Assembly (NCBI GenBank): GCA_964475945.1
Contig: CAYYYF010000005.1
Span: forward strand, 1-64,000
Length of the DNA: 64,000 bases
Direction of reading: 5' to 3'
DNA from: JBBIQH01 sp964475945
GTDB lineage: Archaea; Thermoproteota; Nitrososphaeria; Nitrososphaerales; Nitrosocaldaceae
Both the position numbers and the translations under genes were made by a program. Positions 25,645 to 34,879 of this stretch are shown here, in pieces. The first letter of the stretch is position 1. Each line of letters starts with the position of its first letter. Under the pieces are notes generated by a model, which searched no databases, was not told where the DNA came from, and saw nothing but the letters and a program-made list of their open reading frames with translations.

Positions 25645-26985
25645 ATGAAAGATAAAGTGCGTAATGCAATAATAATTGGTGCTGCTGGTAGAGACTTCCA
25701 TAACTTTAACGTATTCTTTAGAGATAATCCTAGATACAGGGTTGTAGCATTCACTGCTGCCCAGATACCTTACATAGAGAATAGGGTTTACCCTAAGGAG
25801 CTTGCAGGAGAACTATACAATGATGGTATACCAATATACCCAGAGCATATGCTTGAGGAGTTGATAATCAAGTATGATGTTAATGAGGCATTCTTCTCAT
25901 ACAGTGATGTATCACATGAGCATGTTATGCATATTGCATCTAGAGTACTTGCATGTGGAGCATCTTTCACACTTCTAGGCATGAACGATACGCAACTAGA
26001 AGCAAACAAGCCTGTTATTGCTGTCACAGCAACTAGGACAGGTGCAGGGAAGAGCACTATAGCAAGGCTTGTAGCAGATACTGCTAGAAGGAAGGGTTTA
26101 AGGGTAGGTATAGTTAGGCATCCCATGCCATACCAGGAGTTTAAACCTGTACAGCATATAAAGAGTATAGAGGATCTTAATGGGTTAACCCTTGAGGAGG
26201 AGGAAGAGTATATAGCATATCTGGAAGATGGTTATAGTGTATATGCAGGTGTAGATTACATGCAGGTACTTAAAGAGGTTGAGAGCAATGCAGATATAAT
26301 AGTATGGGATGGAGGGAACAATGACCTTCCATTCTTCAAACCTGATCATACTATAGTTGTTACAGATGCATTAAGGCAAGGACATGAGTTAAGGTATCAT
26401 CCTGGTGAGGCTAATCTAAGATCTGCAGATACTATAGTTATAAGCAAGGCTAATCTAGCAGGTAAGGATGTATTAGATAATGTAATTAATACATGCAAAA
26501 GTGTTAATAATAAAGCAAGGATATTCCTTGTATCATTACATACTACGCTTGATGATAATTACACTGATACTATAAGAGGGAAGAGGGTAGCAGTGGTTGA
26601 GGATGCGCCAACAGTAACACATGGGGAGATGAGTCATTCCCTAGGCATGCTTGTTGCTAAGATGCTTAACTGCATAGTAGTTGATGGTAAGAGCTATGCT
26701 AAAGGTTCTATAAGGGATACATATGAAAAGTATCCATGGATTAAAGATATAATACCAGCCCTTGGATACTCTAGAGAACAGTTAAGTGATCTACAGGATA
26801 CTTTAAACTCCATAGACTGTGATTATATTATAGTTGGTACGCCAGCAGATATAACAAGAAGGTTAGTACTTAACAAACGAGTAGTTAGGTTAAAGGTAAT
26901 TGCAGATGATTACATTCCTGAGCAGAGGTTTAAGGATTACCTTGAGGATATAATAGATGATCTTATAAGCAAGCATAATGGTTAA
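25645..26985 (+). CDS. cpgS: Cyclic 2,3-diphosphoglycerate synthetase family protein
   Basis: A 446-residue protein. An N-terminal Rossmann-like part (AIIIGAAGRDFHNFNVFFRD) is followed by a P-loop GTRTGAGKST-like site (TATRTGAGKSTIARLV, residues about 131-146) and the family block KPDHTIVVTDALRQGHE. The match is over the full length. The enzyme family forms the intramolecular phosphoanhydride of 2,3-diphosphoglycerate, a thermoprotectant in some methanogens. Distant thaumarchaeal members may have another role, so the exact product is inferred. Cytoplasmic. Confidence 0.85.
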   Translation: MKDKVRNAIIIGAAGRDFHNFNVFFRDNPRYRVVAFTAAQIPYIENRVYPKELAGELYNDGIPIYPEHMLEELIIKYDVNEAFFSYSDVSHEHVMHIASRVLACGASFTLLGMNDTQLEANKPVIAVTATRTGAGKSTIARLVADTARRKGLRVGIVRHPMPYQEFKPVQHIKSIEDLNGLTLEEEEEYIAYLEDGYSVYAGVDYMQVLKEVESNADIIVWDGGNNDLPFFKPDHTIVVTDALRQGHELRYHPGEANLRSADTIVISKANLAGKDVLDNVINTCKSVNNKARIFLVSLHTTLDDNYTDTIRGKRVAVVEDAPTVTHGEMSHSLGMLVAKMLNCIVVDGKSYAKGSIRDTYEKYPWIKDIIPALGYSREQLSDLQDTLNSIDCDYIIVGTPADITRRLVLNKRVVRLKVIADDYIPEQRFKDYLEDIIDDLISKHNG

Positions 26986-27021
26986 TGTTAATATAGGAAT
27001 TAATTTTAATTACTCAATCAT

Positions 27022-27099
27022 GCGGTGGTCGTCTAGTTTGGTCTAGGACATCAGCCTGCCACGCTGGTAACCCGGGTTCAAATCCCGGCCACCGCACCA
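27022..27099 (+). tRNA. tRNA-Gly (GCC anticodon)
   Basis: Acceptor stem GCGGTGG pairs with CCACCGC. The anticodon arm CAGC-CUGCCAC-GCTG gives anticodon GCC, and the T arm is CCGGGTTCAAATCCCGG. The mature body is 27022-27096 and CCA (27097-27099) is encoded in the DNA. No intron. It lies just upstream of the decayed accessory region, a common place for integration, though no att duplicate was found. Confidence 0.96.
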
Positions 27100-27358
27100 C
27101 TATCCTATAGTAGTATGAACCATTTGATAGAACAAGTCTTATATCTGGATACAATTCCTTCAATTCAGTTAAGGCATTGTTCATATCATATTCGTTAGAG
27201 TAACATTATCAATGTAGTTGTATACAAATCTACATGCTTCTAATTAGAATCTAATCTGTTTATGTATATGCTATTAGGATATAGTCTATACTTGTAGTTT
27301 AAATTCATGAGAATAATTATAGCAATTCATCCTAGCCTTTAAAGGCTAGGATGAATTG
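27100..27358. other. Non-coding stretch after tRNA-Gly
   Basis: No gene is visible. Short unconvincing frames only. The 44-bp palindrome forms its right end. The first 15 bases after the tRNA (CTATCCTATAGTAG) contain a small inverted repeat that could help terminate the tRNA transcript. Confidence 0.4.
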
Positions 27359-27362
27359 CTAT
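27319..27362. repeat. 44-bp perfect palindrome
   Basis: Every base from 27319 to 27362 is self-complementary around CTTTAAAG, giving 22-bp arms and no spacer. Its core (CATCCTAGCC/GGCTAGGATG) resembles the stem of IS200/IS605-type ends but is longer and fully symmetric. It overlaps the stop codon of the CARF regulator gene (minus strand) and could act as its terminator, as a recombination or cruciform site, or as a mobile-element end. Confidence 0.9.
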
Positions 27363-28007
27363 GTATTTATAATCAACAACTTACCAAGTGTGGTAAGTTT
27401 AACAGATACCTTATTCCTATCACCCTTCTCCACATCCAATAACCCAAGTTCTACTAATCCTTTAGAATCCTTTGATCCCATTATATGATAACTAAGCAAG
27501 GACTTTCCGTATCCAGTAAGCTGTTCAAGTTGCTCAAGGCTCTCTATGGAACCACCATACTCATCTATGGCCCTCAGTATCTTTATTTTACTCTCAGATA
27601 CTATCTCACTATAACTGAGCTTAAGCACTGGTAGAAATATAGGCATACCAGCCTCGTCTATAGTAAAAGCCTTGATACCATTAACAAATGCAGCAGAGAG
27701 TGCAGCACAGCCTATAAGCTTATCACCACAACTTATATTCATGAGTATCTGCTGAAATTCCTTACCTTCCTTGCTTACTATCTCTCCTATCCTTTCTATC
27801 ATATCTCTTATAGCATTCTCTCTTTTAATAATGGTTATAGTAACATGTACACCTAAGAATGATGAGATCTTCCTTACAAATACTTCAGTACTCTGCTTAT
27901 GAGTCATAGCAGACAAGTATCAGTCTATGCATAGGGAAGTTCCTTATACCTGCTATTATAGTTCCTTCTTCACCAATACCAAACGTTGCTATATGTAATG
28001 TCTTCAT
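27359..28007 (-). pseudogene. CARF-winged-helix regulator (Csa3/HFX_2341-like), frameshifted
   Basis: Reading from ATG 28007 gives MKTLHIATFGIGEEGTIIAG, then RLILVCYDS and a stop near 27903. The downstream frame (27916 to 27359, apparent TTG start) continues the same fold: HKQSTEVFVRKISSFLGV, then ILMNISCGDKLIGCAALSAAF. The latter is the second conserved motif of CARF domains (N-I/V-S/T-G-G-K/D). The C-terminus has a winged-helix region (IDEYGGSIESLEQLEQLTGY, LLSYHIMGSKDSKGLVELGL). Intact relatives sense cyclic oligoadenylates or regulate CRISPR loci. One frameshift separates the halves, so it is either inactive or a sequencing error. No CRISPR array is in the window. Confidence 0.7.
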
Positions 28008-28552
28008 CTGGGATATATTAATTATATTAATATAATTTGGTAATAAGGTTAACCTTTAATGGTTCTAATTATTATTTAACCATTTAAACTTAGATGTTCC
28101 TATGCGTTAACGTAAGTCATCTAGCCTTGAAAGACGAGGTTTCTTGGTTCATAGATCTATAAAACAAGATGATGTGCCATGAACCTTATATTTCTAATAC
28201 TAGCATTATATATCTGCTATAGAACTTGGCTTGTTCTTCAGATACAAACAATTTCCCATTATTGCCATTACCAAATCTCAGATCATATCTTAATAGATTA
28301 TTTAACGCATCTTTATTTTATTCACGCATCATTTATCTACTATCAATGATTATTGTGCAGTATTGTATTACCTGCCTTAGTATAATCTCATCATCCATTA
28401 GAGCAGGAAGGCATTGTATATAGGGAACTTATAAGGTTGTTAGATTATACTAGGTATATGAGGTTGGTAAACCAAGGAGACTGTATTGTGAGATAAAGTT
28501 GTCTGCAGTAAAGAAATGGTAATAATCGAATCTTAAATAGAATCAATCAGGT
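28008..28552. other. Intergenic stretch with decayed coding traces
   Basis: 545 bp without an intact gene. It contains a solo IS605-type end (28115-28145, minus). On the minus strand near 28430-28210 there is a broken frame (ALMDDEIILRQVIQYCTIIID, later LLRYDLRFGNGNNGKLFVSE) that looks like former coding sequence but cannot be assigned. Confidence 0.4.
28115..28145 (-). mobile_element. Solo IS200/IS605-type right end
   Basis: On the minus strand: AAGAAACCTCGTC-TTTCAA-GGCTAGATGACT, a hairpin-like variant of the ends at 6193, 15259 and 33100. It is flanked by GGTTCATAGATCTAT, matching (as reverse complement) the GGTCTATGAACC beside the end at 6193, so the similarity extends beyond the hairpin. 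No transposase is nearby. Confidence 0.5.
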
Positions 28553-29722
28553 ATGGATAGTATGAATAAAACCATACGGTTTATATTTATAATGGGTATA
28601 GTTAGCCTCTTTGCTGATGTAACATATGAAGGGGGAAGAAGCGTAACTGGACCATATCTACTTATCCTTGGGGCTACAGCTACTGTAGTAGGCATAGTTG
28701 CAGGGTTAAGCGAACTCTTGGGTTACTGCTTGCGCCTATTTACTGGCTATATATCTGATGTTACACGGAAGTATTGGTCTATAACCATAGTAGGCTATTG
28801 CACAAGTCTACTTGCAATACCTCTGCTTGCATTTGCTAATACTTGGAGTATAGCAGTATTGCTTATAATAGCAGAGAGGATCGGTAAAGCAGTACGCACT
28901 CCTGCAAGGGATACCATACTAGCATACGCAACATCAAGTATAGGAAGAGGATGGGGCTTCGGTATACACGAGGCTATGGATCAGATAGGCGCAGTATCTG
29001 GTCCCCTTCTAGTAGCATCTATTCTTTACATTAATCTATCATATACACACGCATTCAGTATTCTATTCGTACCAGCGTTAATTGCACTAAGCATGCTACT
29101 CCCTGCAAGGATGCTATACAGGGATATACATAAACTTGATTCAGATAGTAATGATTTGATAATAAAAAGAAAGAGTGCTCTTCCACGCATATTCTGGATT
29201 TACATAGCATTTGCATCTTTAAGCATGTTAGGATATGCTCATTTCCAACTCATCTCATACCATCTTAAATCAGCATCTATCATGCAAGATACTCAAATAC
29301 CCATAGCATTTGCTATTGCTATGGGTATAGATGCTCTAGCAGCGTTGCTGGTTGGGCGCTTATTTGATAGGGCGGGTTTTATTACACTTGCTATAATACC
29401 TATCCTAAGCATACCTATAGCACCATTGGTCTTCTCTCTGCATTATGATCTAGCATTAATAGGCATCATCTTATGGGGTGCTGTAATGGGTATGCAAGAG
29501 ACTATAATGCGGGCATCAATAGCAGAGATAGTAGTAGATAAGAAAGGTTCTGCGTATGGTATATTCAATAGTATGTATGGTATATCATGGTTTATAGGGA
29601 GCATTATTATGGGTATGCTTTATGATATATCAGTAGCAAGTCTTGTTACCTTCTCTATCATTGTTGAGGTATTGACATTACCTTTACTCTTTACTATGAT
29701 AAGATACTTAAGGAAACCATAA
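28553..29722 (+). CDS. MFS transporter
   Basis: A 389-residue membrane protein with about 11-12 hydrophobic helices. The MFS signature region between helices 2 and 3 reads LRLFTGYISDVTRKYW, and helix 4/5 carries AERIGKAVRTPARDTI, as in the drug/metabolite efflux-type MFS of archaea. The central loop is charged (HKLDSDSNDLIIKRK). The substrate cannot be predicted. It is intact although its surroundings are decayed; the next gene follows after 28 bp. Confidence 0.85.
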   Translation: MDSMNKTIRFIFIMGIVSLFADVTYEGGRSVTGPYLLILGATATVVGIVAGLSELLGYCLRLFTGYISDVTRKYWSITIVGYCTSLLAIPLLAFANTWSIAVLLIIAERIGKAVRTPARDTILAYATSSIGRGWGFGIHEAMDQIGAVSGPLLVASILYINLSYTHAFSILFVPALIALSMLLPARMLYRDIHKLDSDSNDLIIKRKSALPRIFWIYIAFASLSMLGYAHFQLISYHLKSASIMQDTQIPIAFAIAMGIDALAALLVGRLFDRAGFITLAIIPILSIPIAPLVFSLHYDLALIGIILWGAVMGMQETIMRASIAEIVVDKKGSAYGIFNSMYGISWFIGSIIMGMLYDISVASLVTFSIIVEVLTLPLLFTMIRYLRKP

Positions 29723-29750
29723 AATTAAAATTTTTGTTATATATATTATT

Positions 29751-31022
29751 TTGAAAGATGAAAGTAATCTATCTAGGGCACTGCTCTTAGATTGGCTCAG
29801 GAGCAAGACAGGCGTATTCTTTACCATACTATTCCCTGTAATGATGATGAGTATAATGAGTGCAGTATTCAATACAAACAGGGTATCAGATCTTTACATA
29901 CAGAATCTAGATGTATATTATGATGATAGCAGTAACTACAAGCCTACACAACTCTCAGCAGCATTCATAGATGCATTAAGGGCAAGTAATGCATTTAACA
30001 TAAAGCAGATAGATCCTAGTATAGATGCATTAGGCTATGCATTAAGGTTAGCAGATGAGGGTAAGAGTGCAAGGCTACTTATCATACCAAGAGGCTTTGA
30101 TGAGCATGTAAGAGAAGGCATATTCTATACAAGAATTAATCTGATGATATCTACATTTGATACCTTCCTCAATGATTATAGATCATACATACCAGATAAT
30201 GCCAAGCAAGGTATAGAGAGAGGCAAGGAGGAGTTTAGGAAGATATTTGAGTCTAACAATGATAATAATAGTAATGATATTGATAAGGGAATATTGCTAA
30301 TCTTGGATAAGGGCGATAGAGATTATGAACAGATCAAAGGCATAATATATAATGTAATGAGCAACTTCCAGCAGAAGGCTTTAGGTATCCAAGATATAAT
30401 TACGCTAGAGGTAAAGGATGCTAGAGGCTATAATTTAGCAGATTACTATCTCGCATCTGTGCTTGCTGCATGGGTAATGGTCAATGGTCTGGTTGGTGTA
30501 AGCTCTATAGTAACAGACTTCAAGAGGAGGGGGTTACTTAAGAGGTTCATGAGTACCCCATTAACAAGGCTTGAATGGATAGTATCTAACATGCTTACCC
30601 AGACCATGCTTGCAGTCATCCTTGCTATGGTTATGATAATAGTAGCATACTTTGCATTCCATGCAAGTATACCAAGCGTAGCAAGTATAATTATACTTAT
30701 TGCAGGCGCATTCTGCTTTACAGGATTGGGTATGCTTATTGCAGGCGCATTAAAGGACGTAGAGGCAGTATCTGGTGCAAGTAATGCACTAGCATTCCCG
30801 ATGATGTTTCTCTCAGGTGCATTCTGGCCATTGGAGATGATGCCAGATTACATGCAGAGTATAGCAAAGTTCCTACCTCTAACATACTTTATACAGGCAT
30901 TAAAGGTAAGCATGGTTGCAGATGCTCCTAGCATAGTATTCTATAACTCATTGATGCTTATCATACTTACAGTAGTCTTTGTAGCATTGGGCTCTTGCCT
31001 TACCAGATGGAAGCAAAGTTAG
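29751..31022 (+). CDS. ABC-2 type transporter permease
   Basis: A 423-residue permease starting at TTG 29751 (MKDESNLSRALLLDWLRSKTG). It has an N-terminal membrane helix (about 21-42), a large external domain (about 45-225), then five C-terminal helices with FKRRGLLKRFMSTPLTRLEW, PMMFLSGAFWPLEMMPDYMQ and LPLTYFIQALKVSM, all hallmarks of ABC-2 exporters. No ATP-binding subunit lies beside it, so its ATPase must be encoded elsewhere or has been lost. Substrate unknown. Confidence 0.85.
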   Translation: MKDESNLSRALLLDWLRSKTGVFFTILFPVMMMSIMSAVFNTNRVSDLYIQNLDVYYDDSSNYKPTQLSAAFIDALRASNAFNIKQIDPSIDALGYALRLADEGKSARLLIIPRGFDEHVREGIFYTRINLMISTFDTFLNDYRSYIPDNAKQGIERGKEEFRKIFESNNDNNSNDIDKGILLILDKGDRDYEQIKGIIYNVMSNFQQKALGIQDIITLEVKDARGYNLADYYLASVLAAWVMVNGLVGVSSIVTDFKRRGLLKRFMSTPLTRLEWIVSNMLTQTMLAVILAMVMIIVAYFAFHASIPSVASIIILIAGAFCFTGLGMLIAGALKDVEAVSGASNALAFPMMFLSGAFWPLEMMPDYMQSIAKFLPLTYFIQALKVSMVADAPSIVFYNSLMLIILTVVFVALGSCLTRWKQS

Positions 31023-31073
31023 CATTGGCACTAACCACTATCATTTAATATTACAGATATGTATAGCATTGTA

Positions 31074-31643
31074 ATGCGTGTAGTTGTAGCAATCAGTGGG
31101 AGCTCTGGAGTAATATATGGTATAAGGTTGCTTGAGGTATTGAAGGAGAAGAAGATTGAGACGCATTTAATAGTAAGCAAGTGGGCTGAGGAGTGCATAA
31201 AGCTTGAGACGGATAAGGGTTTAGAGTATGTTTACTCATTAGCAAGCAGTGTTTACAGCAATGAGGATCTAGCAGCAAAGCCATCTAGCGGGTCATTCAA
31301 GTTCGATGCCATGAGCATAATACCTTGTAGTATGAAGACCCTAGCAAGTATAGCACTAGGCTTGGATGATACCTTGATATCTAGAGCAGCATTGGTAACT
31401 ATGAAGGAGGGTAGGAAGCTTATACTAGTGCCTAGAGAGACCCCATTAACAGCAATACATCTAGAGTATATGCTTAAGCTTGCTAGGCTTAATGTTGTTA
31501 TATTACCAGCGATGCCAGGGTTCTATCATAGGCCAAGGGGTATAGACGACCTTATTAATCATATAGTAGGTAAAGTTCTTGATCAACTCGGTGTAGAACA
31601 TACTATATTCAAGCGCTGGGAGGGTAGAGAGGATCACAGTTAG
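31074..31643 (+). CDS. ubiX: UbiX family flavin prenyltransferase
   Basis: A 189-residue flavoprotein from ATG 31074 (MRVVVAISGSSGVIYGIRLL); an upstream ATG at 31059 would add five residues. The family motifs SGSSGVIYG, IIPCSMKTLASIALG and LVPRETPLTAIHLEYMLKL are all present. UbiX makes the prenylated FMN cofactor used by UbiD decarboxylases, using dimethylallyl phosphate. No ubiD is in this window. Confidence 0.92.
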   Translation: MRVVVAISGSSGVIYGIRLLEVLKEKKIETHLIVSKWAEECIKLETDKGLEYVYSLASSVYSNEDLAAKPSSGSFKFDAMSIIPCSMKTLASIALGLDDTLISRAALVTMKEGRKLILVPRETPLTAIHLEYMLKLARLNVVILPAMPGFYHRPRGIDDLINHIVGKVLDQLGVEHTIFKRWEGREDHS

Positions 31644-31665
31644 AATGATCTTTGCACAAACTATC

Positions 31666-31890
31666 TTATTCCATATCCTTGCTATTATTATCCTTGGCAA
31701 GTCTCCTAGCAACCTTGATCGCAAATCCCATCGATACAAAGTAGGTAACTATGCTTACAACTATGGAGATCATTAGGTTATTGTTTGTTACAATCCATGC
31801 TATTAGGAAAGAGATAACTGCTGGTACTCCTATAACAAGTGCCACTATGCTACCCTTTACATATATATCTAGACGTGATATCTTACCCAT
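31666..31890 (-). CDS. Small two-helix membrane protein
   Basis: 74 residues with two hydrophobic helices (about 12-33 and 38-58) and a charged C-terminus (KVARRLAKDNNSKDME). Convergent with ubiX, 22 bp apart. No family recognised; the size and layout resemble conserved small membrane proteins of thaumarchaea. Confidence 0.55.
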   Translation of the reverse strand: MGKISRLDIYVKGSIVALVIGVPAVISFLIAWIVTNNNLMISIVVSIVTYFVSMGFAIKVARRLAKDNNSKDME

Positions 31891-31950
31891 ATATAGACAC
31901 TCCTACCTACATTGTATTACTAGGGTTGTTCTCTATATACTTATTACATA

Positions 31951-32331
31951 CTAGAAGAGGCCGTACTTGGATGACATTAGATCCGCTTTCAAGGTTAACT
32001 TTATATCACAACCTACCTGCTTGAGCCTAGCTGTTAACCAGTTTATGAACTTGTGCTCTAGACTCTTGCCTTTTATACGTAAGAAATCGTTACCGAGTAG
32101 GTTAACCAATTTAACTAGTAAGTCCTTGTTAACATATAGAGTAAAGAAGTACCAACCCATAACCTGATCAGGCTCGCTTATAGTAAATGAGTCATACACA
32201 TGTACCATAGCCTCAACCTTACGCATTGCATTAACCAGTATCTCATGATCCTTATTATAGTTAAGGGTTGCTGCTTCAATCTCTACAACATCGAGGCTGC
32301 TATCTATACTGTTATCTATATCCTCATTCAT
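31951..32331 (-). CDS. Hypothetical protein
   Basis: A 126-residue soluble protein, acidic at the N-terminus and helical (HEILVNAMRKVEAMVHVYDS, VNKDLLVKLVNLLGNDFLRI). It has no recognisable motif, signal peptide or membrane segment. It sits 60 bp upstream of the small membrane protein gene on the same strand. Confidence 0.55.
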   Translation of the reverse strand: MNEDIDNSIDSSLDVVEIEAATLNYNKDHEILVNAMRKVEAMVHVYDSFTISEPDQVMGWYFFTLYVNKDLLVKLVNLLGNDFLRIKGKSLEHKFINWLTARLKQVGCDIKLTLKADLMSSKYGLF

Positions 32332-32562
32332 ATAATAGAAATTAAGGTTATTCTAATATTTAAATATATATATATACTACTATACCTAAAGAGTTAAACT
32401 CTACTAATTCTATAATAAAGCCGTGTCTTTCACTGCAAGATAGATCACATTGTTACTATTAAGCATATAAGTATTTAAGGTTGAGAAACTCATAAAGCAG
32501 TAAGTTCGGTATAGGAGTGTTAAGGACTATTAAGGTTAAAACCAGTATATAGATAAGACCTT

Positions 32563-32688
32563 ATGGTTAGTTTTAAGGAAGATGCTGCTAAACAAGGTAT
32601 TGAACTTGATAATCTACTTGAAGATATGATTAGAGATACCTTGGTAGAAGTTATGAGGGATGGGAGGGCAGATCATCTATCTGGATAG
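32563..32688 (+). pseudogene. VapB-like antitoxin fragment
   Basis: A 41-codon frame (MVSFKEDAAKQGIELDNLLE, ending RADHLSG) with the helical character of the C-terminal half of a VapB-type antitoxin. Its 3' end overlaps the beginning of a broken PIN-domain toxin gene, the usual vapBC order. The N-terminal DNA-binding part is missing or lies upstream in another frame. Confidence 0.5.
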
Positions 32689-33080
32689 TAGTGCTATAGT
32701 AAAAAGGTACATTAAGGAACAAGACAGTGAAATAGTTAGGAATTAATGCCTTAAAGCCTATACTGGGAGTTGAAACTGTCCTATAGTCTATGGAGTGTAG
32801 GAAATACTTGTGTTTGATAGAGCAAGACAAAACCGTAGTTTAGATGAAGAATCATTCAAAATCGTCAGGAATCGTTTTACTTGAGACTAGAAGGATAACA
32901 AAACTTGGAATAGCGTTAATAGTGCCTGTGAAAACAAGATTACTCATAGAAGCATTTGTTCCCATAAAGCACCATCATATATATGAGGCTGATGCGCTAC
33001 AACTAGCAACTGCTAAGCATATTAACGCTGAAAAACTAGTTATTGAGAAAGTTGGTCTTCAGAGCATCTATCTAGGTTAA
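32674..33080 (+). pseudogene. VapC-like PIN-domain toxin, degenerate
   Basis: The first frame gives IYLDSSAIVKRYIKEQDSEI, the classic PIN start with the first catalytic aspartate, then a stop. The end is recovered in a later frame (about 32985-33080): HHIYEADALQLATAKHIN with the conserved acidic E-A-D, then LQSIYLG. Between these the sequence has stops and frameshifts. This is a dead toxin gene. Confidence 0.75.
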
Positions 33081-33099
33081 TATTATAAAGATATAGCAA

Positions 33100-33132
33100 G
33101 AAAACCTTGCCTTTAAAGGCGTGGTAGCTCAC
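33100..33132 (+). mobile_element. Solo IS200/IS605-type right end
   Basis: AAAACCTTGCC-TTTAAA-GGCGTGGTAGCTCACC is very close to the copy at 15259 (both end TAGCTCAC). It lies 20 bp after the VapC remnant, with no transposase nearby. Confidence 0.55.
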
Positions 33133-33197
33133 CTGTTAAAGAATAGATTTAACACTTCAAATATAAAATTAAATAATAATAACAACTATAGACTAAT

Positions 33198-33728
33198 ATG
33201 TTACTCTTATCACCATGGCGCATTATTACATCACTAAGCTATAATTCCAAGAGATCCTTGCTAAGAGCTCTAATAGTAGGTATTATAACCGTACCTACAT
33301 ACATCTTTGTAGTTGTTATTACTACTCCAAATCTTCCTCCCTTATATGCTATTAACACTACCCTTCAACTAAACTCACCTATAATATTTGGTACTACAGC
33401 AGGGATAAGCATACAATCATTTATATCAAGTTACTTGAGGGGTATTGGTTCTTGTAGATTAGAAAGGAAGCAAGGTATAGATATGAATGCAAGTACAGGA
33501 GGCACTGTGTTCAGTTCATTCTTGTCATTCTTCTCTCTTGTACCTGTTGGATGTTGTGGGAGCTGGTTGTTCATACTCTCTCTTCTACCCTCAGTATTTG
33601 GTGGAACATTAGCAGCAGTGATGATTAAATACTCTATACTACTATCCTACATAGGATTATCCATAGTGCTTGTCTTTACATTTCTATCTGTATTAAGATT
33701 CTATCATGTAAGAAGAGGGAGGGGTTAA
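33198..33728 (+). CDS. Multispanning membrane protein
   Basis: A 176-residue protein with about four helices (27-50, 62-80, 105-135, 145-168). It includes a CCGSW motif in the third helical region (VPVGCCGSWLFILSLL) that could coordinate metal or form a disulfide. No family recognised. Its TAA stop shares its last base with the ATG of the DUF3179 gene, so the two are translationally coupled and probably once worked together. Confidence 0.6.
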   Translation: MLLLSPWRIITSLSYNSKRSLLRALIVGIITVPTYIFVVVITTPNLPPLYAINTTLQLNSPIIFGTTAGISIQSFISSYLRGIGSCRLERKQGIDMNASTGGTVFSSFLSFFSLVPVGCCGSWLFILSLLPSVFGGTLAAVMIKYSILLSYIGLSIVLVFTFLSVLRFYHVRRGRG

Positions 33729-34814
33729 TGATTAATATGAGTAAGAATATAATGATTGTTATTACTGGCATATCTATTGCAATCATTCTTGTACTTCTTA
33801 TAAGCATAGTAAATAACGTACCTGAACCCTATCCTAGTATTGAAGAGGCGACTAAATCTCAACCAGTAGTGCCATTGGATGAGATAGTTAGTGGAGGAGT
33901 GCCTAAGGATGGTATACCATCTATAGATAGACCAGCATTAGTTTCAATAGAAGAAGCAGATAGATTCTTGCAGGGTTCAGATATCGTTATAGGCCTTAAC
34001 ATAGATGACGATGTAAGGGCTTATCCTTTAAAGATACTTGTATGGCATGAAATAGTTAATGATAATGTAGGTAGCACTCCTGTAGCAATAACCTACTGTC
34101 CTTTATGCTTTACAGTCCAAGTATTCAATAGGGTTGTAGGTGAGCAGCTACTGGAATTTGGTGTCTCTGGGCTATTATACAACAGTAATCTCATAATGTA
34201 TGATAGAACTACTGAGTCACTCTGGAGTCAAGCATTAGGCACTGGAATAACAGGCAAGCATTCTGGAATAGAGCTAGAGAGGATACCATTTGATCTAGCG
34301 TATTGGAGTAATTGGAGAGATTTGTATCCTAATAGTAAGGTATTATCCATAAACACTGGATTTGGTAGACCATATGATGTAGATCCTTACGGAGATTACT
34401 ATACGAGCCCAAACATATACTTCCCTATATCCCATCGTGATGCTAGGCTTGGGGTAAAGGAGATAGTTATAGGTATAGAGCATAACAGAGTATACAAAGC
34501 ATATAGGTTAAGTGATATAGAGAGGATGAAGGTAATAAATGATAATATAAATGGGAAGCAAATAGTACTATTCTCACCATATCCATTTATGGTAAGGGTA
34601 TTTGATGCTTCATTAGATAATAGCAGAGTTTCATTATGATAAAGATGATAATAAGATGATAGATAAGCAGACAGGTAGCAGATGGAATATGGACGGTGTT
34701 GCTATAGATGGCGATATGAAGGGTAGATCTCTTACACGCTTACCAGTAGAGGTAGGATTCTGGTTTACATGGTCAACATTCCATCCAGATACTGAGTTGT
34801 TTGTTCCACCTTGA
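33728..34814 (+). pseudogene. DUF3179 protein, frameshifted near the C-terminus
   Basis: The first frame (303 residues) has an N-terminal membrane anchor (about 7-27) and most of a DUF3179 domain: VIGLNIDDDVRAYPLKILVW, HEIVND, VAITYCPLCFTVQVFNR, LYNSNLIMYDRTTESLWSQ. It ends at 34639 with a stop. The neighbouring frame from about 34632 supplies the missing end: DKQTGSRWNMDGVAIDGDMK, WFTWSTFHPDTELF, stop at 34812-34814. One shift at about 34630 restores the full protein. Function of the family is unknown; the CPLC motif suggests metal or redox chemistry. Confidence 0.78.
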
Positions 34815-34879
34815 TCATTTATCTGTAACCATGCATTATTCTTAGAATAACTAATCCGAAGTATCTAGACTTATCAACC

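Noticed and set aside
27022..27099. tRNA-Gly as attachment site of an integrated element
   Set aside because: No duplicate of the tRNA 3' end was seen downstream and no integrase is present, so the idea remains unsupported.
29751..31022. Complete ABC exporter locus with the MFS gene
   Set aside because: There is no ATP-binding subunit next to the permease, and MFS proteins do not partner with ABC permeases.
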